This document shows, one piece after another, positions 20,970 through 34,000 of a DNA stretch of 64,000 nucleotides. The DNA is from Galaxea fascicularis (Eukaryota; Cnidaria; Anthozoa; Scleractinia; Euphylliidae): the NCBI GenBank assembly GCA_948470475.1, contig OX419338.1:7965705-8029704 (forward strand), given 5' to 3'. Under the pieces are notes generated by a model. It searched no databases and was not told the DNA's origin. It saw only the letters and a program-made list of their open reading frames with translations. Made by a program: the position numbers and the translations under genes. Every line of letters starts with the position of its first letter. Positions within the stretch are counted from its first letter, which is position 1.

Positions 20970-21745
20970 TAATTAAATACTCTAACTATTGACCTAACCT
21001 ACGGTCTTGCTGCATGGGGCCAGGCATGCAAGATTTATCTTAATAAAATGTTAATTCTTCAGAAAAGAGCTCTTCGCTTACTGTACTTCACAGATTGGCA
21101 TGACCATGGAATTCCTTTATTTCTCGAAGCAAACGTGCTACCAATTACTTTTCTTTATTATGAATCTATATCAACCTTAATGTTTGATATCAATAATGAT
21201 AAAGCCCCAACAAACATGTTAAATGTATTTCAGGAAACGTGATATTCACTCATGCAATACACGATCGTCTACAGCCGGAAAGTTCTTTGTAAAAAGTTCT
21301 AGACTAGAAATACAAAACAACTCCTTCTCTCGACTCGGAGTAAAACTGTGGAATAAGATACCACACTATATAACGGATCTTCCTGAAAAAACTTTCAAAC
21401 GAGTTCTTCGCCAAATTGTTATTTAATATTTTAGAAAAGGAGGATGACTATATTCAAATCCCCATGATTATCAAAAAAGGTACATAGATACACTTACTAA
21501 TCTCTCTAATTAATGTTTGTTTTTCTTTTTCTTTTCTCTAAGCCATCAACCTAAGAGAGTCAGTGACTCTCTATTTTAATACATTGTACGTCAGTAAGCG
21601 CTGTGTTAATTAGATCTTCGTTTAATTTAATTTTTTTTAAGTTCCAATCTGCAAGGCTTGTTTTTAATTCAAGGTTTTTGTTTCTTTAAAGTACTCATAA
21701 GTAACCCAACTTTTGTATTTGAAGATAAATAAAGTTGTTGCTGTT
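20970..21745 (+). mobile_element. LINE 3' fragment (C-terminal reverse-transcriptase region)
   Basis: The frame around 20985-21240 reads LTYGLAAWG, then QKRALRLLYFTDW, then the PLF...ANVLPI pattern. After a frame change at about 21240 it continues HSCNTRSS ... LGVKLWNKIPHYI. This is the conserved tail of CR1/Jockey-like non-LTR retrotransposon ORF2. A 3'UTR with AATAAA and a GTTGTTGCTGTTGTTG tail ends at about 21745. The copy is 5'-truncated and frame-shifted. Its end is about 30 bp from the stop codon of TRPA-A, which lies on the opposite strand. Confidence 0.75.
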
Positions 21746-21775
21746 GTTGGGCTGGGGTGTGCTGTCCTTGTTGCT

Positions 21776-22004
21776 CTAATCTTCAATGTCTGAAATTTTC
21801 AATCTATCAGCCATCGCTTTGAGGAGCTTTCCCTGGTTCTCTACAGTTGCCTGGAGATTGCGAATCATTTCAAGTTGTTTTTCCTGTCCCATTTGTTCTT
21901 GGCAGCGCCAGCCCTCCACTGGGCTGGAGTTTTCGATTCTGTAATTGAGGAGTTTGTCCATAAAATTTTCCTGGTCCGTGATATCGGTGCCAGAAAGGGC
22001 AATT
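21776..22004 (-). CDS. TRPA-A exon 11: C-terminal coiled coil
   Basis: Acceptor caattcacag. Starts IALSGTDITDQENFMDKLL and ends with the heptad-like MIRNLQATVENQGKLLKAMA and a stop codon at 21776-21778. Matches TRPA-B LAFSGSGLTDGDF...TKLQATVDAQSELLRAIADKL. Confidence 0.88.
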
Positions 22005-25000
22005 CTGTGAATTGAAAAGACTCAATGTGAAAAGGAATGAAAAGAACGTTGTTACGATAAAAAGGTATCAGTACATAAATGTTATTTTCTCGAGCATATA
22101 TATAACGGAGGGAAGAGATGACACCCAACACGAGATGGCGGATCAGAACTCTACAAGTAACCGCTAGTATAGCGGGCTCACGGCCGTAATACCTCCCCTC
22201 GGAGTTTTGCTGTCATGCAACGAAACTAATTAAACATGGAAGGACGCACGAAACTCTAATATTAATCTAGATTATCTTGGAAAATAAAGACCGAGATAAT
22301 CAGTGTCCTTCAACAAAGTCAAAACTGCATATCTGTGCTCTCTCAAATTTCCTCAATCAATCTCTGAGGTGGGTTTGGAGTGCTCCCAGATCACAACCTC
22401 ATTCCCAAGACCTTGGTCCTGGGAACGAGGTTGCTCAATGTCACTGATGAGTCCTGACCACCAGACATGACTGCTTGCCATAGCCTTTGTCCGAGCCATT
22501 CCAGAATTGGCGGTCTTAAGGTAGAGGGAATGGTAGTTCGCAAAACCCACACGAGGCCGCCCTACTTTACAGAAACTCGTTCGTGTGAAGTATGGCTTGT
22601 ATTAAGGATCAGCACAGGAAAGGAGAGGCCAACCATTATGGAAATGTTATAGTGCCTTGGCCATGATAGGGTTTCCAGACGTTTCCTTGGCAATTTCTGT
22701 AGCATAGACTAGGTTTTGTTTCAGCTAATGGTAGCCACGAAGAAGTTCCCCTCTTCAACACTAGCATCCCACAAGGTACCAGCACTGGCTACTTCAGCAG
22801 ATGACTTGAACTCAATTTGACAGTGATATGATGATAGGAGGAGATGTCTAGCATAAGCGATGAGTCGCTGATCACCATTAAGGAACGGTGTAGGATATGC
22901 GTTCCAATGCCATAATGACTTGCATCATTTTCCAGGATATAACTGGAAGGCCAGGATCATAGTGGACTAACACTATGGAAGATGAGAGTGATTCCTTGGC
23001 CTTGTTAAAGGCTTGTACACACTGGAGGAGAACTGAGCTGACTCATTTTCGCCGGTACGACTTAGGCGATCTTGTGATCTGACACGCAATTCTCAAGCTT
23101 CTACTTCATAATAGCGAATTGAACGGGAGAAGAAACTGCAAACTTACAAGATTCTAAGCCTAGACGCCGAAGAGTGTCGGAGGACAATTCTTTTGAGTAC
23201 TGAAGCAACTTTCTTGGGAACGGTATGAAAAATCGTTTGTATTACAACGCCTTGTACATTGCAATGAATGGACCTAGCCCTTTAGTTTGAAACAAAACAA
23301 TTACCTTTTAACCCAAGCATTTTGGTTTGGCTTTATTTCCAGAAACGTTTTGTGAATCCGCCTAAGAAACCACTTTGGGTATGACCGCATAATGCCCTCA
23401 ACTAACAGCGCATCGTCCATCAAAGTTCGCAAGCTTGCAGTCCTCTGAATGGACTCGATATCACCAACTGCTAGACCAACCTAAGGAATAAATTATAAAT
23501 TCATGAAAAAATGCATGAAATTACGGTCCTTGAAAGGAAAGAAAAGCATTTTCTATATACTAGGTTTCCCGGCGTAATAAACCCACGCAGGATGTTGGCA
23601 AAACACACACGTTTCGTTTCAAGTTTATTTCGCGTAGAGATCTATAGAAATTCGGTCTACTAGCTGCTTCTATAAAATAACTGTAAGTAATAACTGAAAA
23701 ACTAATTTCAAAAATAAGTTTACCTCTACAATAAACCATAGGTTTTCGACCAATCAGAACGATCGTGATATCTTAGGTAGTTTATAATTTCTTTAATAGG
23801 CTGCTGTCAGTAAAGATATTTTCCAGTATATGACAGTGTACAAACACGTCAATCATTAGTGTTCCATCCAGGAGGTCGACTTGCCAATCCAAGGTTGAGG
23901 TAAGCAGACGAGCATGTTCATTTACAACAGACCGGATGTGCTACATGAAATTTATTCGGCTCCACGACTAGACAGTGGTATTTTAGTTCACTGCGACTAT
24001 CAAGCTTCGAACAGGCCACCTATCTAGACGCCCACAGCTAAACACTTTCAGGAACCGTTTTGGGAGTTCATTTTTATAACGACTAGCAACTACTGAATCG
24101 TAAATCGTTTTTCCACCCTACCTATTCATTTACATTGTAATTCCTTGCAGTTGAACGTATACCTAGTTTAAGTCTTATAAACATTTTTAAATAACCAGTA
24201 CAAAACAAGTCTGGGTTTTTACCCTCGAATTCAGAATGACTCATCCACGTCATGCAGCTTTGTGAAACTAAGTATCCGATTGACAGGAAACATGAGAATA
24301 GTATCACATCCAATTTTAAGGCTTTTTTGTGCTCAAAGGGCGAAGCATACTTACCAACAAGTTGACAAGAACAACAGAGACCATCAACACGAAAATGAAA
24401 AACAGAGTGACAGTCAGAGCAGGCAAAGGAACGTACAGCAGATCTGTTCCTGGCACGGTGTCGTTGTTGACGATTCTGTCCACCAAGATATCAGTGTAAT
24501 CTAGCTCACCAAGCATCATCACGTGCGTTTTACCCAGAGCAAATATAAAGCTCGAGAAATTTTCCTAAGAGGCAAGTGACTAATTTTAGTTGTTTCGGCG
24601 ATGTTTCAGATAGAGAACTGCATGTAGAGCGGTGACCCTCCCATGATACGAAGAGAATGTATAAGGTGGCGGTCATTAGTCCGAGTTTACTCGCTAGCTT
24701 ACCCCGCTGTGATGGTGCAGCTCTTTGGAGCAGCCTACAATAATGTACTTTCAAGGGGGCTAAATCTCTCAATAGATTAAGAAAATTGTTAAATCGCCAT
24801 TTTTGGAGACGCGACATTCGTGGATAGCAGGCTTGATTAGTATTGTAGGTTTTAGTCTTGCTATCGTGTTTAAAGGGGCACTGTCATGTTGCTTTTTTCC
24901 GGCCAAACTACAAAGAAATGCTACTTAATGACCTTTACTCATGCCAAAAAAAACCTTGAAATGTACGAGAAAGATATCAAACGATAGAAAAAGTCACACA

Positions 25001-28000
25001 TAGTGCACTTTTGGTCTTTGCTTCCAGATAATGTGGGAAAATTTGAAAAATTAACTAATCCATTTTCACCCTTGCCATACGAAACAGAAGAAGACGGTAT
25101 TTAGTCTTAGTGCAGCAACACAGTCCTGAGTAGATAAACTGTTTCATTATTTTTGGGTTTCCCTGATTTAAAGACATTTTTTTTAGGATCTTACAGCGGA
25201 CCAAAATAGCATGGTAGTGCTCCTTTAAACCTAGAGGATATATTACAAGGTGGCGAGAAGGTATAAATCTTATAGAGAATATTACATGGCCGCGCGGGGA
25301 TACGAATTTTACCATTGAGTGCTGAAAGTATCTCTCACGACTGAGCGAAGCTATAGATACTAATTAAATTTCTACATAAAACACAACAAATTTCAAAAGA
25401 ACCAGCCGTACGCCTGAGCGGGTAGCTCTCTTGTAATTGGCTAATCATGTTAGTAACCATGCTGGCACCAATATCCTCACACGTGAAAGATAAAAATAGT
25501 ATATAATCTTCACTGCACGCGATGAAGATATGATTTTTTAGTAAAAGGAAAAATCCTGGTATTTCATCAGTATCTATAAAATCAATATAGATATTGTTCT
25601 TGCCACGAGAACATAAAATATCTTCCGAGCTAAACGAGTAATTTTCTTTTTATTATGTAGACGTGAGTGTTTTACTGGGAATTACACCACTCGTAAACTT
25701 TTTGTGTTTCGGCTTGTTACCTTTTCCAATGGCTTTAAGTTGGTTTTGCTTTTTTTTTTAGGATATCTATCTTAAAGCTGGCAGAATTCTTCGTCGTTCA
25801 GAAGAGAAAACTTGTACCTCTTTTTTCCGAAGGTGTTGGTCAACACTTTGCAAAAACCGTTTAATAGAGGAAGGGTCTTATTTTTGGCCGTTGTTCTTTC
25901 CGACTTCAAGAACAAAATTGATCGTCAGCCCTTGCTGTTCTTCGGCAGGAATTTCTTCAATTTCCCTTTCTTGTTCTTCACTTTAGAGAAATTTTTTAAA
26001 GATAAACTTCACATCATACGAAGTTTTCCATTTTGTGTTAATGTTTTCTTGCCGATGAAATTTCGTTTCCTGAGAACTTTATGAACCTGTCGCTCGCCAT
26101 TATCGACGTAAGTTTGGCAACTTTGGACACAAACTGAATCGTTCAAGGAGCGACATGACGTCATCGATATCCTCACTGGTGAGGATTGGAAAATACGTTA
26201 CCACGGTCCCGGACGTAGGTTCGTATGAATTTTACGAGTGGTGTAATTACCAGTAAAGCACACGTCTATATACAAAAAGTATTAATGAATGAAAAGATGG
26301 CCATTTTCTACTATTTTTTAGGCTGTAGTGGTGCTAATCCTCGTTCTCGATAAATCTTGTGATTTGAATTCCACAATCAATTAGAATACATCACGTACCT
26401 GGTGACCAAGCAGAAGATAGAACACTAAAGAGTAGCCAATCAAGGCAGTCAGGAAGGTGGATATTACTTTAAGAAACGTCCAGAACACTTCCACGTACAT
26501 CGTCACGTACAAGCCAAGCCCACCGAAACGACGAAAATTTAACGTCAAATTGATGTAACTCAGGAAAAGCCCGATTAATCCTGCGTTCCACTGTGTTTCG
26601 GAGCTGTATAATCCTTCAGGGCCATATAAAGGAAGAAGAAAAACCCATACCATGGCAACCATCCCCAACTCAAACAAGTTTGTAGGATCCTTAAAGTACG
26701 CAAAACGCAAATACGATAGTTGACTTCCTTCTTTGATCGTCTGGAAAATCAAGAATGCGAAGATAACAGAAGCAACAGTCCTTTCGGAGGTTGATCTCTG
26801 ATTAACTTCATTACCACCAATTGTCGAATTAGAAGCGCCTGAGAACAGCGCACTTCTGTCTCTTTCTTTCACAACTAACCACGAGAACATAATCACGAAA
26901 ATTAGAAAGATTATGCTGTTAAAGATGGTGAGAAACTTTCCGAGTATCATCCATTTGTATCGCAGCAAAGCTTGAGTGACTACGTGTTTCAGGAGCCTTT
27001 CGCGTTTGTGTTTCGCCATGGTAGCTGGGCCAAAACAAATGCAATCCGCACCCGGATCCAAATGACGCAAATTGAATGTGATGCAAAAGTCCTCATGTGA
27101 TGGGGGTAGGTCATTGAGAGTAACGCATTTATCAAGGACAGCTTCTGCCACATCAGGTAGTTTTCCTATTAATTGCATCATTGGTGGGACACTAGTACCC
27201 GGCGATACTTGAAGAACCTCTTCCCACCTAAAAGAAAACGTAAGATAAGTCGCTTTAATATTTGTTTCATGTTGTTAGTCTAGCGAAGAGGGGTGGATGT
27301 GAGTTTGGAAAGTTTGAAAGAAAAAAACGAGGCCCGCCACAGCTGACACAGACCCCAGACAACGCCATTACCCAATCTACAACCTTCATTGGTTTAATTT
27401 GCTGTTTATCACCAAAGTATCAGTAATGTCAAACTTTAGAAGGATGGATAAACTGGATGAATTTTACAGTTGGATCAGGTAGCCTGAAAAAAGTGATCAG
27501 ATTTTGGCCTACAATTCCAATCTAGAAGTTAGGGAAGAAGCGCTTACGATGATTACCCATTTATGAAATGTTAATCAGGGCGGCTTAAGTGAGACAACCA
27601 GTCATAAAGCTTCTCACCTAGTGCATACAAATTAACGGTGCAAAAAAGAAAATAGATAACCTTTAAAAATAGGCATTTACATTTAGGTGCCTCACAATAT
27701 TGTTTGAAAGTGTCAAATTTCAAACAACTGTGTGAAGTATTTCTTTCAATTCGAACACTGATTTGCAAAGTACACTTAACATTTAGAGAAAAATGGAACA
27801 CAATTACCGTAAAAGCCCTATTAAGCCACCGAGGAGCTTATTTAATCTCTGGCCTCATCAATGGAGGGCTTATTAGAGAAGGGGGTGGGGGGTGGGGGGC
27901 TTATTTTAAATCTTAAACACGCCGTTTTGGTCTTAAAATAGTTTTTGTACAAAATTCAAACAACTGCAATTAAATTTTAAACGGAACGGATTGTTTTATA

Positions 28001-31000
28001 AGAATCTCTGCAATAAGAACATCATTAAATCTGCAAGGAGTGCACCGTATACCGTTTTTGTTCAAAAAACCATTTTAGCTAACGTCATGTCAGAAAGGCT
28101 CCTTGTGCTTTGCCCTGTAGCTCGTAACTTTTCGGAAAGGCTCCTCACTTGGCACAAGTTGTTCCGGATAACCCCTCGGCCGACAGAAATTTTGACAAAG
28201 TTGGGACAATGTTTACCTACGTCGAGGACTGAAGTGGCTTATTGGAGAGGGGAGGGGGGTAATAGAGAGGGGGTTAATAGGGCCTTATGGTAGGTTAAGA
28301 AAGCTATAAAGATGTCCTACGACTTACCTTTCGTGGTTGACAAGTGCTTTGGCCACGTCAGCAAATTCCCACTCAATCGCGATATCTAGGCATGTCATGT
28401 TTCTGGCATTTCTGGCTGTAACGTCAGCACCTTTGTCCAATAAGAACTGAAGCACATCCACGTGGTTGTACCTGCAGGCGATATGAAGTGCAGTATTTTG
28501 CTCGTCGTCTCTCTCTTCCAATGTGCTTGATAAAAGACGGTCCAGCAGAACCTGGACTGTTTTCAGCGATCCTGCCTTGGTTGCTAGATGAAGCGGCACT
28601 AAATTCTCGCTTTGTCTAGCTGTGACATCAGCTCCTTTGGAAAGTAGTAACTGGCAGGTTTTTCTGGGTTAAAAAAATAATTGAAGATGAAATGGAAATT
28701 TCCAGCCAGGACCTACAATATTTCTTCCACAATTTTACTTGTTGCTCTTTGCTGCTTCAGATCAGTCAGTTTTCTCTTTTCCCTAACCCACTCATCAGTA
28801 TTGGATACTTCACAGACTATAACACGTGGCAATGTTTCGTTTTAAGTTTTCGTTGTTGTTGTTTTCTTTTTTTTTGGGGGGGGGGGGGTGGGGAGAAACA
28901 GATAGACGAATTGAGTTGACCTTCCTAAGAGATATGAAGAGCAAGTTGTAGTTTAGGTGGCACCTAAGGCTGTACGTCCAGCGCAAAACGTTTTCGAGAC
29001 GAAATAATTTAAGAAAACTTGAACGAGTACAACGTTAGCTGAAGGAATGCTAAATCATCAATTCAAGACTGTGCAAGACGGCGAGATTAGCAGTGTCATT
29101 CCTTGCGTGCAGAGCAACGGAAAAAGCTGAAGTGACGCAAGAAAAAACATAAACTTGCACAATTCTCAGAGAACTTTTCTTGTACTCACGTGTGGCCATT
29201 GCCGGCGGCTAAATGAAGAGCTGTCATTCCACGCTCCTCTCGGTCATGTAAATGAGATGTAAAACCTGGCAGTTTAGACAGAGCCACCACGCAATCGAAG
29301 GAACCCGTTTCGGCCGCGATGTGAAGGGGTAACTTCTCATTGATGTCACGTCCTCTTACGCACACTTTGTTTTCCAACAGAATCTCCAATATCTGAAAGA
29401 AGAATTATTAAAAACTGACCGACTTTCATGACAAAATTGTCTCAGAATACCACCTCTAGACAAATACAAAGTGGCTCTTTCACTAATAAAAAGCCACACC
29501 AACCATCTACTGCCGCCAGATGTCTAGCAACTCCGAGTTTTTAGAGACGTTCATTTATCAATGCTACAGCGTAACATGTGACAATGCTGAAATCGGCGAG
29601 TTTACGTACAGTTTGAAATTAATGGTGCATGCAAATGATGTCATGAAGGGAGATATGTTCTCCGTTCCGTTGTTATAGAATGTGGAATGTAGCATCTTAT
29701 CTCTAGCCTGCATAGCAGGCGTAAAAGGGAAGGGGATGCATGGGGAGTGAGAAAACCGTCCCTATCCCCATCCCCTCTCGTTTTACGCCTACCACGCAGA
29801 CCATAAAGGACTCAGTGCGAGTAGACAATTGAAAGTGGGATTGAAATGAGGTTAATGATAAGCCTAGGTGACGATGTCTAATATATTTAATATCGGTCAT
29901 CGATTGATCATTTTTATAAATTATACAGTGGGAGAAAACCTCGCGTTTTGATTAGTCTTGCCGAGTTTGCAATTAAAGTGCAAACGCACGAATGACGTCT
30001 TGAGTCGAAGAAAGTAACAAAAAACGATTTATAAAACATATAGATTACATTTTTCAGTGTGTTTCTACCCCGTTAACGCCGGAAGGACGACAAAACCGTG
30101 GTAAGAACATCAGTCGCAAAACTCACCTGCAGCTCGTAGCCTATCAGAGTACGCACACACTTCCTAATACAACTCATTTCATTTTTAAATACCGATAATC
30201 AGGGTCCCAAACGGGGGGATCCTTGGAGCCCCAGAGCCCTGACTTTTTGTCCATGGACTACATGGAGCCCGGAGCCCGATCATTCCGCTGCCTAGATCCT
30301 TGACCATTTTTGACTAGATCTCTAGATCAAATGTTATGGAGCCCTAGAACCCCGAAAAATTAATCCCGGAGCCCTGGAGCCCTGGAGCCCTACCCTTTTA
30401 AGCCCGGCGCCCTAGAGCCCTAAACCCCTTTGAGACCCTGCCAAATAATGAAGAGTTTCTATACTCACCTTAGAAGACTCTAATCCAGCGGCCAAATGAA
30501 GTACAGTTTTCAAGTCTTTGTCTTTAGTATGTCTTAGAACACAATCTTTGTCCATTTCCAGCAATACTTTGACCATCTCTGGATTTCTGTACTTGATAGC
30601 CCAATGAAGAACACTGTTGAGGGAAGAGTCGGTTGCCGTTATCTCGACTCCGCGTTCCAACAAGAGCTTAGCAGCTTCAACCGAACCATTCGTCACCGCC
30701 AACAACAGTGGTGTCATCTCCAGTTCGTCCCTTGCTTCAGGGTCAGCCCCAGAATCAAGTAGTATCTCGACAATTTGGCAGTGATTAAATGATGCCGCGC
30801 TGGAAATATATCAAAAAGCAGTATGTTGAGGCTGCCGACCACTTGTTTCTCTCCTGTTTCGAAGGAGCTCCAATTTAATGGCAGTTCATCTTTCTAACCC
30901 GGCAACTTGATTATTTCAGGCAGTTTAGTGGTAAAATGAAAGGGGGTGGTGGGTTCAAATCCCGGACCAGAATCTTTAAATAGCCAGTAGGATTAGCTTT

Positions 31001-34000
31001 TAATTAAACATTCGTTATATCATCAGTCTTGTACCATTCTGTTCTGATGATCGCTAATGACAGTGGTTGTTAATGACAGTTGTAGGATAAAAGCCGTCAA
31101 CTACACCTAAAACAAGGCGTAAAAATAAAGGCACGGTTTTGTGAAAACAGTGTTCGACAAGTTGTTCATGATCAACGCCATCACCTTCCAGCAGTTGAGA
31201 AGGAGGATTTCCAGCTACTCAGTAGGAAAAGCAAACTCTATGTTTACATTCTGTCTACATTAAAATCATAATTGTGTAGCGAATTGAATGTCTCAACCTA
31301 TCAGTACGACATGGTGGTCTTTGACATATATTGTCATAATCAGGGACCATCCATTTTATATGCGCGTCCCCTCCCACCGAATTGAGAGCGTCTTTAAGAA
31401 TTTCCCCCCTTAGGAAAAGGAAGACCAAAGTGCCGACACAATTCCGCCCTCGGAAAAAGGACCATTTACCCCATCAGAAATAACCCCCACTTACCCAACC
31501 CCCATTTTTCCCTCCGCCAGGTTTTTCAGCACCCTCAATAGGGGGTGTGCATATAAAATGTAATGGTATCATGCCAAAATGATCCATGCCATTGCGGCAA
31601 ACGTAGTCGACTCTACCTGTGCAGCGGTGTTCTTAGTTTTCCATTCCTGCAATCAATGACTGACCCGTGCAGTAGAAGCAGCTCAACAGACGCCAGGTGA
31701 CCTTTCTTAGCTGCTGAATGAAGTGGAGTGTCAGCTGCCACGTGAGTGACTGCTTCATGGTCAGCACCGTGACGCAATAACAGGTCTACCACTCTTTCAT
31801 GTCCTCCCTCACAGGCGACATGAAGGGCTGTGCATCCGTCTAGGCTTGTATGATTGACGAATTCAGTTAAACTAGGCAGTCTTGTGGAAGCTGTTTCATG
31901 GTATCAAAATGTATAGCATTAGCTATTTAACAAATATATTCCATTTGACAGTGCGTGCGTACTCTTATCGTGCACGGATGACGTCAAAACATGGCGAGAA
32001 CACTTGCGGCAAGTAGCGTAACGGATGTTCTTAAAAGTATCCGAAATTCTTGGCTTTTTTGGCGGCCTTGTTAGGGTTAGGAGTAGGATTAGATTATATA
32101 AATGAAAAAAAAACATAGAGTATATTACCCTCCTTGATGAAAAGCTCACAAAGCTCTTTATTTCCTTGAAAACATGCAACGTGAAGGGCAGTGTAAGGAG
32201 ACATCGTCTTGGACGCTATGTCAGCACCATAACTCAAAAGCAGTTCACAAACATCACGACTACCACTCATACAAGCTAAGTTTAACGGCAAACAAGGTCC
32301 TTCTAAGGTCGATATGTCTTCTGTTTCAGAGTACTCAAGCAGAAGACGGCAAATCTCCGCATTGCCTTTTCGTGCAGCCGAATGAACTGGGCTGATGTGA
32401 CGATCGTTTCGCATGTCTGGATCAGCTCCACTTTCCAGCAAGAGTTTAACAATCTCTTTTCTCTGGTGCCTTCAAGAAATTAAAATCGAGCAAGCGATAA
32501 ATTACTCGTGAAATTGTGGAATGTAGTTCTTCAGAAACCTTGAAGTGCGTGTTAAACTACGGAAACTACTAAGAAAGAGAAAATCGTCGTTTAGGAGTCG
32601 CCACTCACACCTTGGCGTCCTGGCTTCCACTTCAGAAACAAGGCACTAAAATACCATTTCTATCTGAAGGTCAAAACTAACACACAGCTACTTGCCTGCG
32701 TGATATGTTAAGCAATAAAAACGCCAAGGAGAATAATCGCACCAGTCTTTTAGAACCGCAGCATTGCAACAATTAAAGTTCCGAACTAAGAACTTTCATA
32801 TTTCCAGGAGACCTTGAGAGGACTGAAATCGGTCTTTAATAGTGAAGCTGATCCAGCCATGCCATACCATCGGTTTTGAATAGTGAAGAGTGATACAGTA
32901 GGGTTAGAATTAGGGTTAAATTACGTTAAATTATGTAAACGAAAAAACCATAGAGTATCTTATAATTACCCGTCTTGATGAGAAGCTCACAAATCTCTTC
33001 ATTTCCTCGAAAACAAGCAATGTGAAGAGCAGTGTAAGAAAAAATATCTGTTGTGGCCCCTACGTCAGCACCATTACTCAAAAACAGCTCAACTACTTCA
33101 CGACTGTCACTCAAACAAGCAAAGTGCAAAGGCGGCATAGATCCTACTGCCCGTGAGAGGGCGCCCTCTTTAGAGTGCTTTAGCACAAGACGGCAAATGT
33201 TTGCATTGCCTTTTCTCGCAGCCGACTGAACTGGGTCGATACAATGATTGTTTGGTATCACTGGATCAGCTCCTCTTTCAAGCAAGAGTTTAACAATCTC
33301 TTCCTTCTCAAGCCTTAAAGAGACAAAACCGTGCAAGCAATAAGTTACTCATGAAATTGCGGAACGTAGTCTATCCTAATACACCGGACGGCTCGGGAAA
33401 GCCCAAGAACTACCACATCAAAACGAGGCGGGTTAGGATAGAATTCGTAAACAAGTTTACAGTGTAGCGAGTTTTGTCATTTATCAAACGGTTGTACAAC
33501 GTCCAAATTCTCTATGAGTGAAATAAAATCTCCACAAAATCCTTATTGCTGTGTACCACTTGTACGCAAAATCGATCGGCAGGTCCGAATGGCGAGAGAG
33601 TTAGATTTTTTACCATACCTACCGATGAGTACTTGAGGGAGCAATGGTTGCACGCTATTCGAAGAGACCCAGGGAAACATTTTTCGATTACAGATTTTTC
33701 AACAGTTCGTTCTCTACATTTTAAGAGAGAACACCTGAAAAAAAAAGTTTGGGTATAGGGCGACTGAGTTACGTCGATGGGGCAGTTACATCAGTTTTTG
33801 CGTGGAAAAGGAGCTCACCGGAAAGAGACCGGCGCCTAAAGTCAGGGTTCCTCCCTCGAGGCTAAAGAAGAGTAAAACCCGAACATCGCTTAACATGAGT
33901 GCAGCTGAAAGTTCATTGTCAAAATCGTTAGGTATGGATGTAAGTACTGCCTGGAGAAATTCGGGTTGTTCGAAGAAAATGAATCAAGACTAACAACCAT

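Noticed and set aside
25812..26084. 90-codon frame inside a fold-back element
   Set aside because: Phe/Lys-rich AT-biased frame without motifs; the element looks non-autonomous.
32129..33313. Exons 3a and 3b both used in series as extra ankyrin repeats
   Set aside because: Phase 1 out of 3a does not fit phase 2 into 3b; the joined frame shifts.
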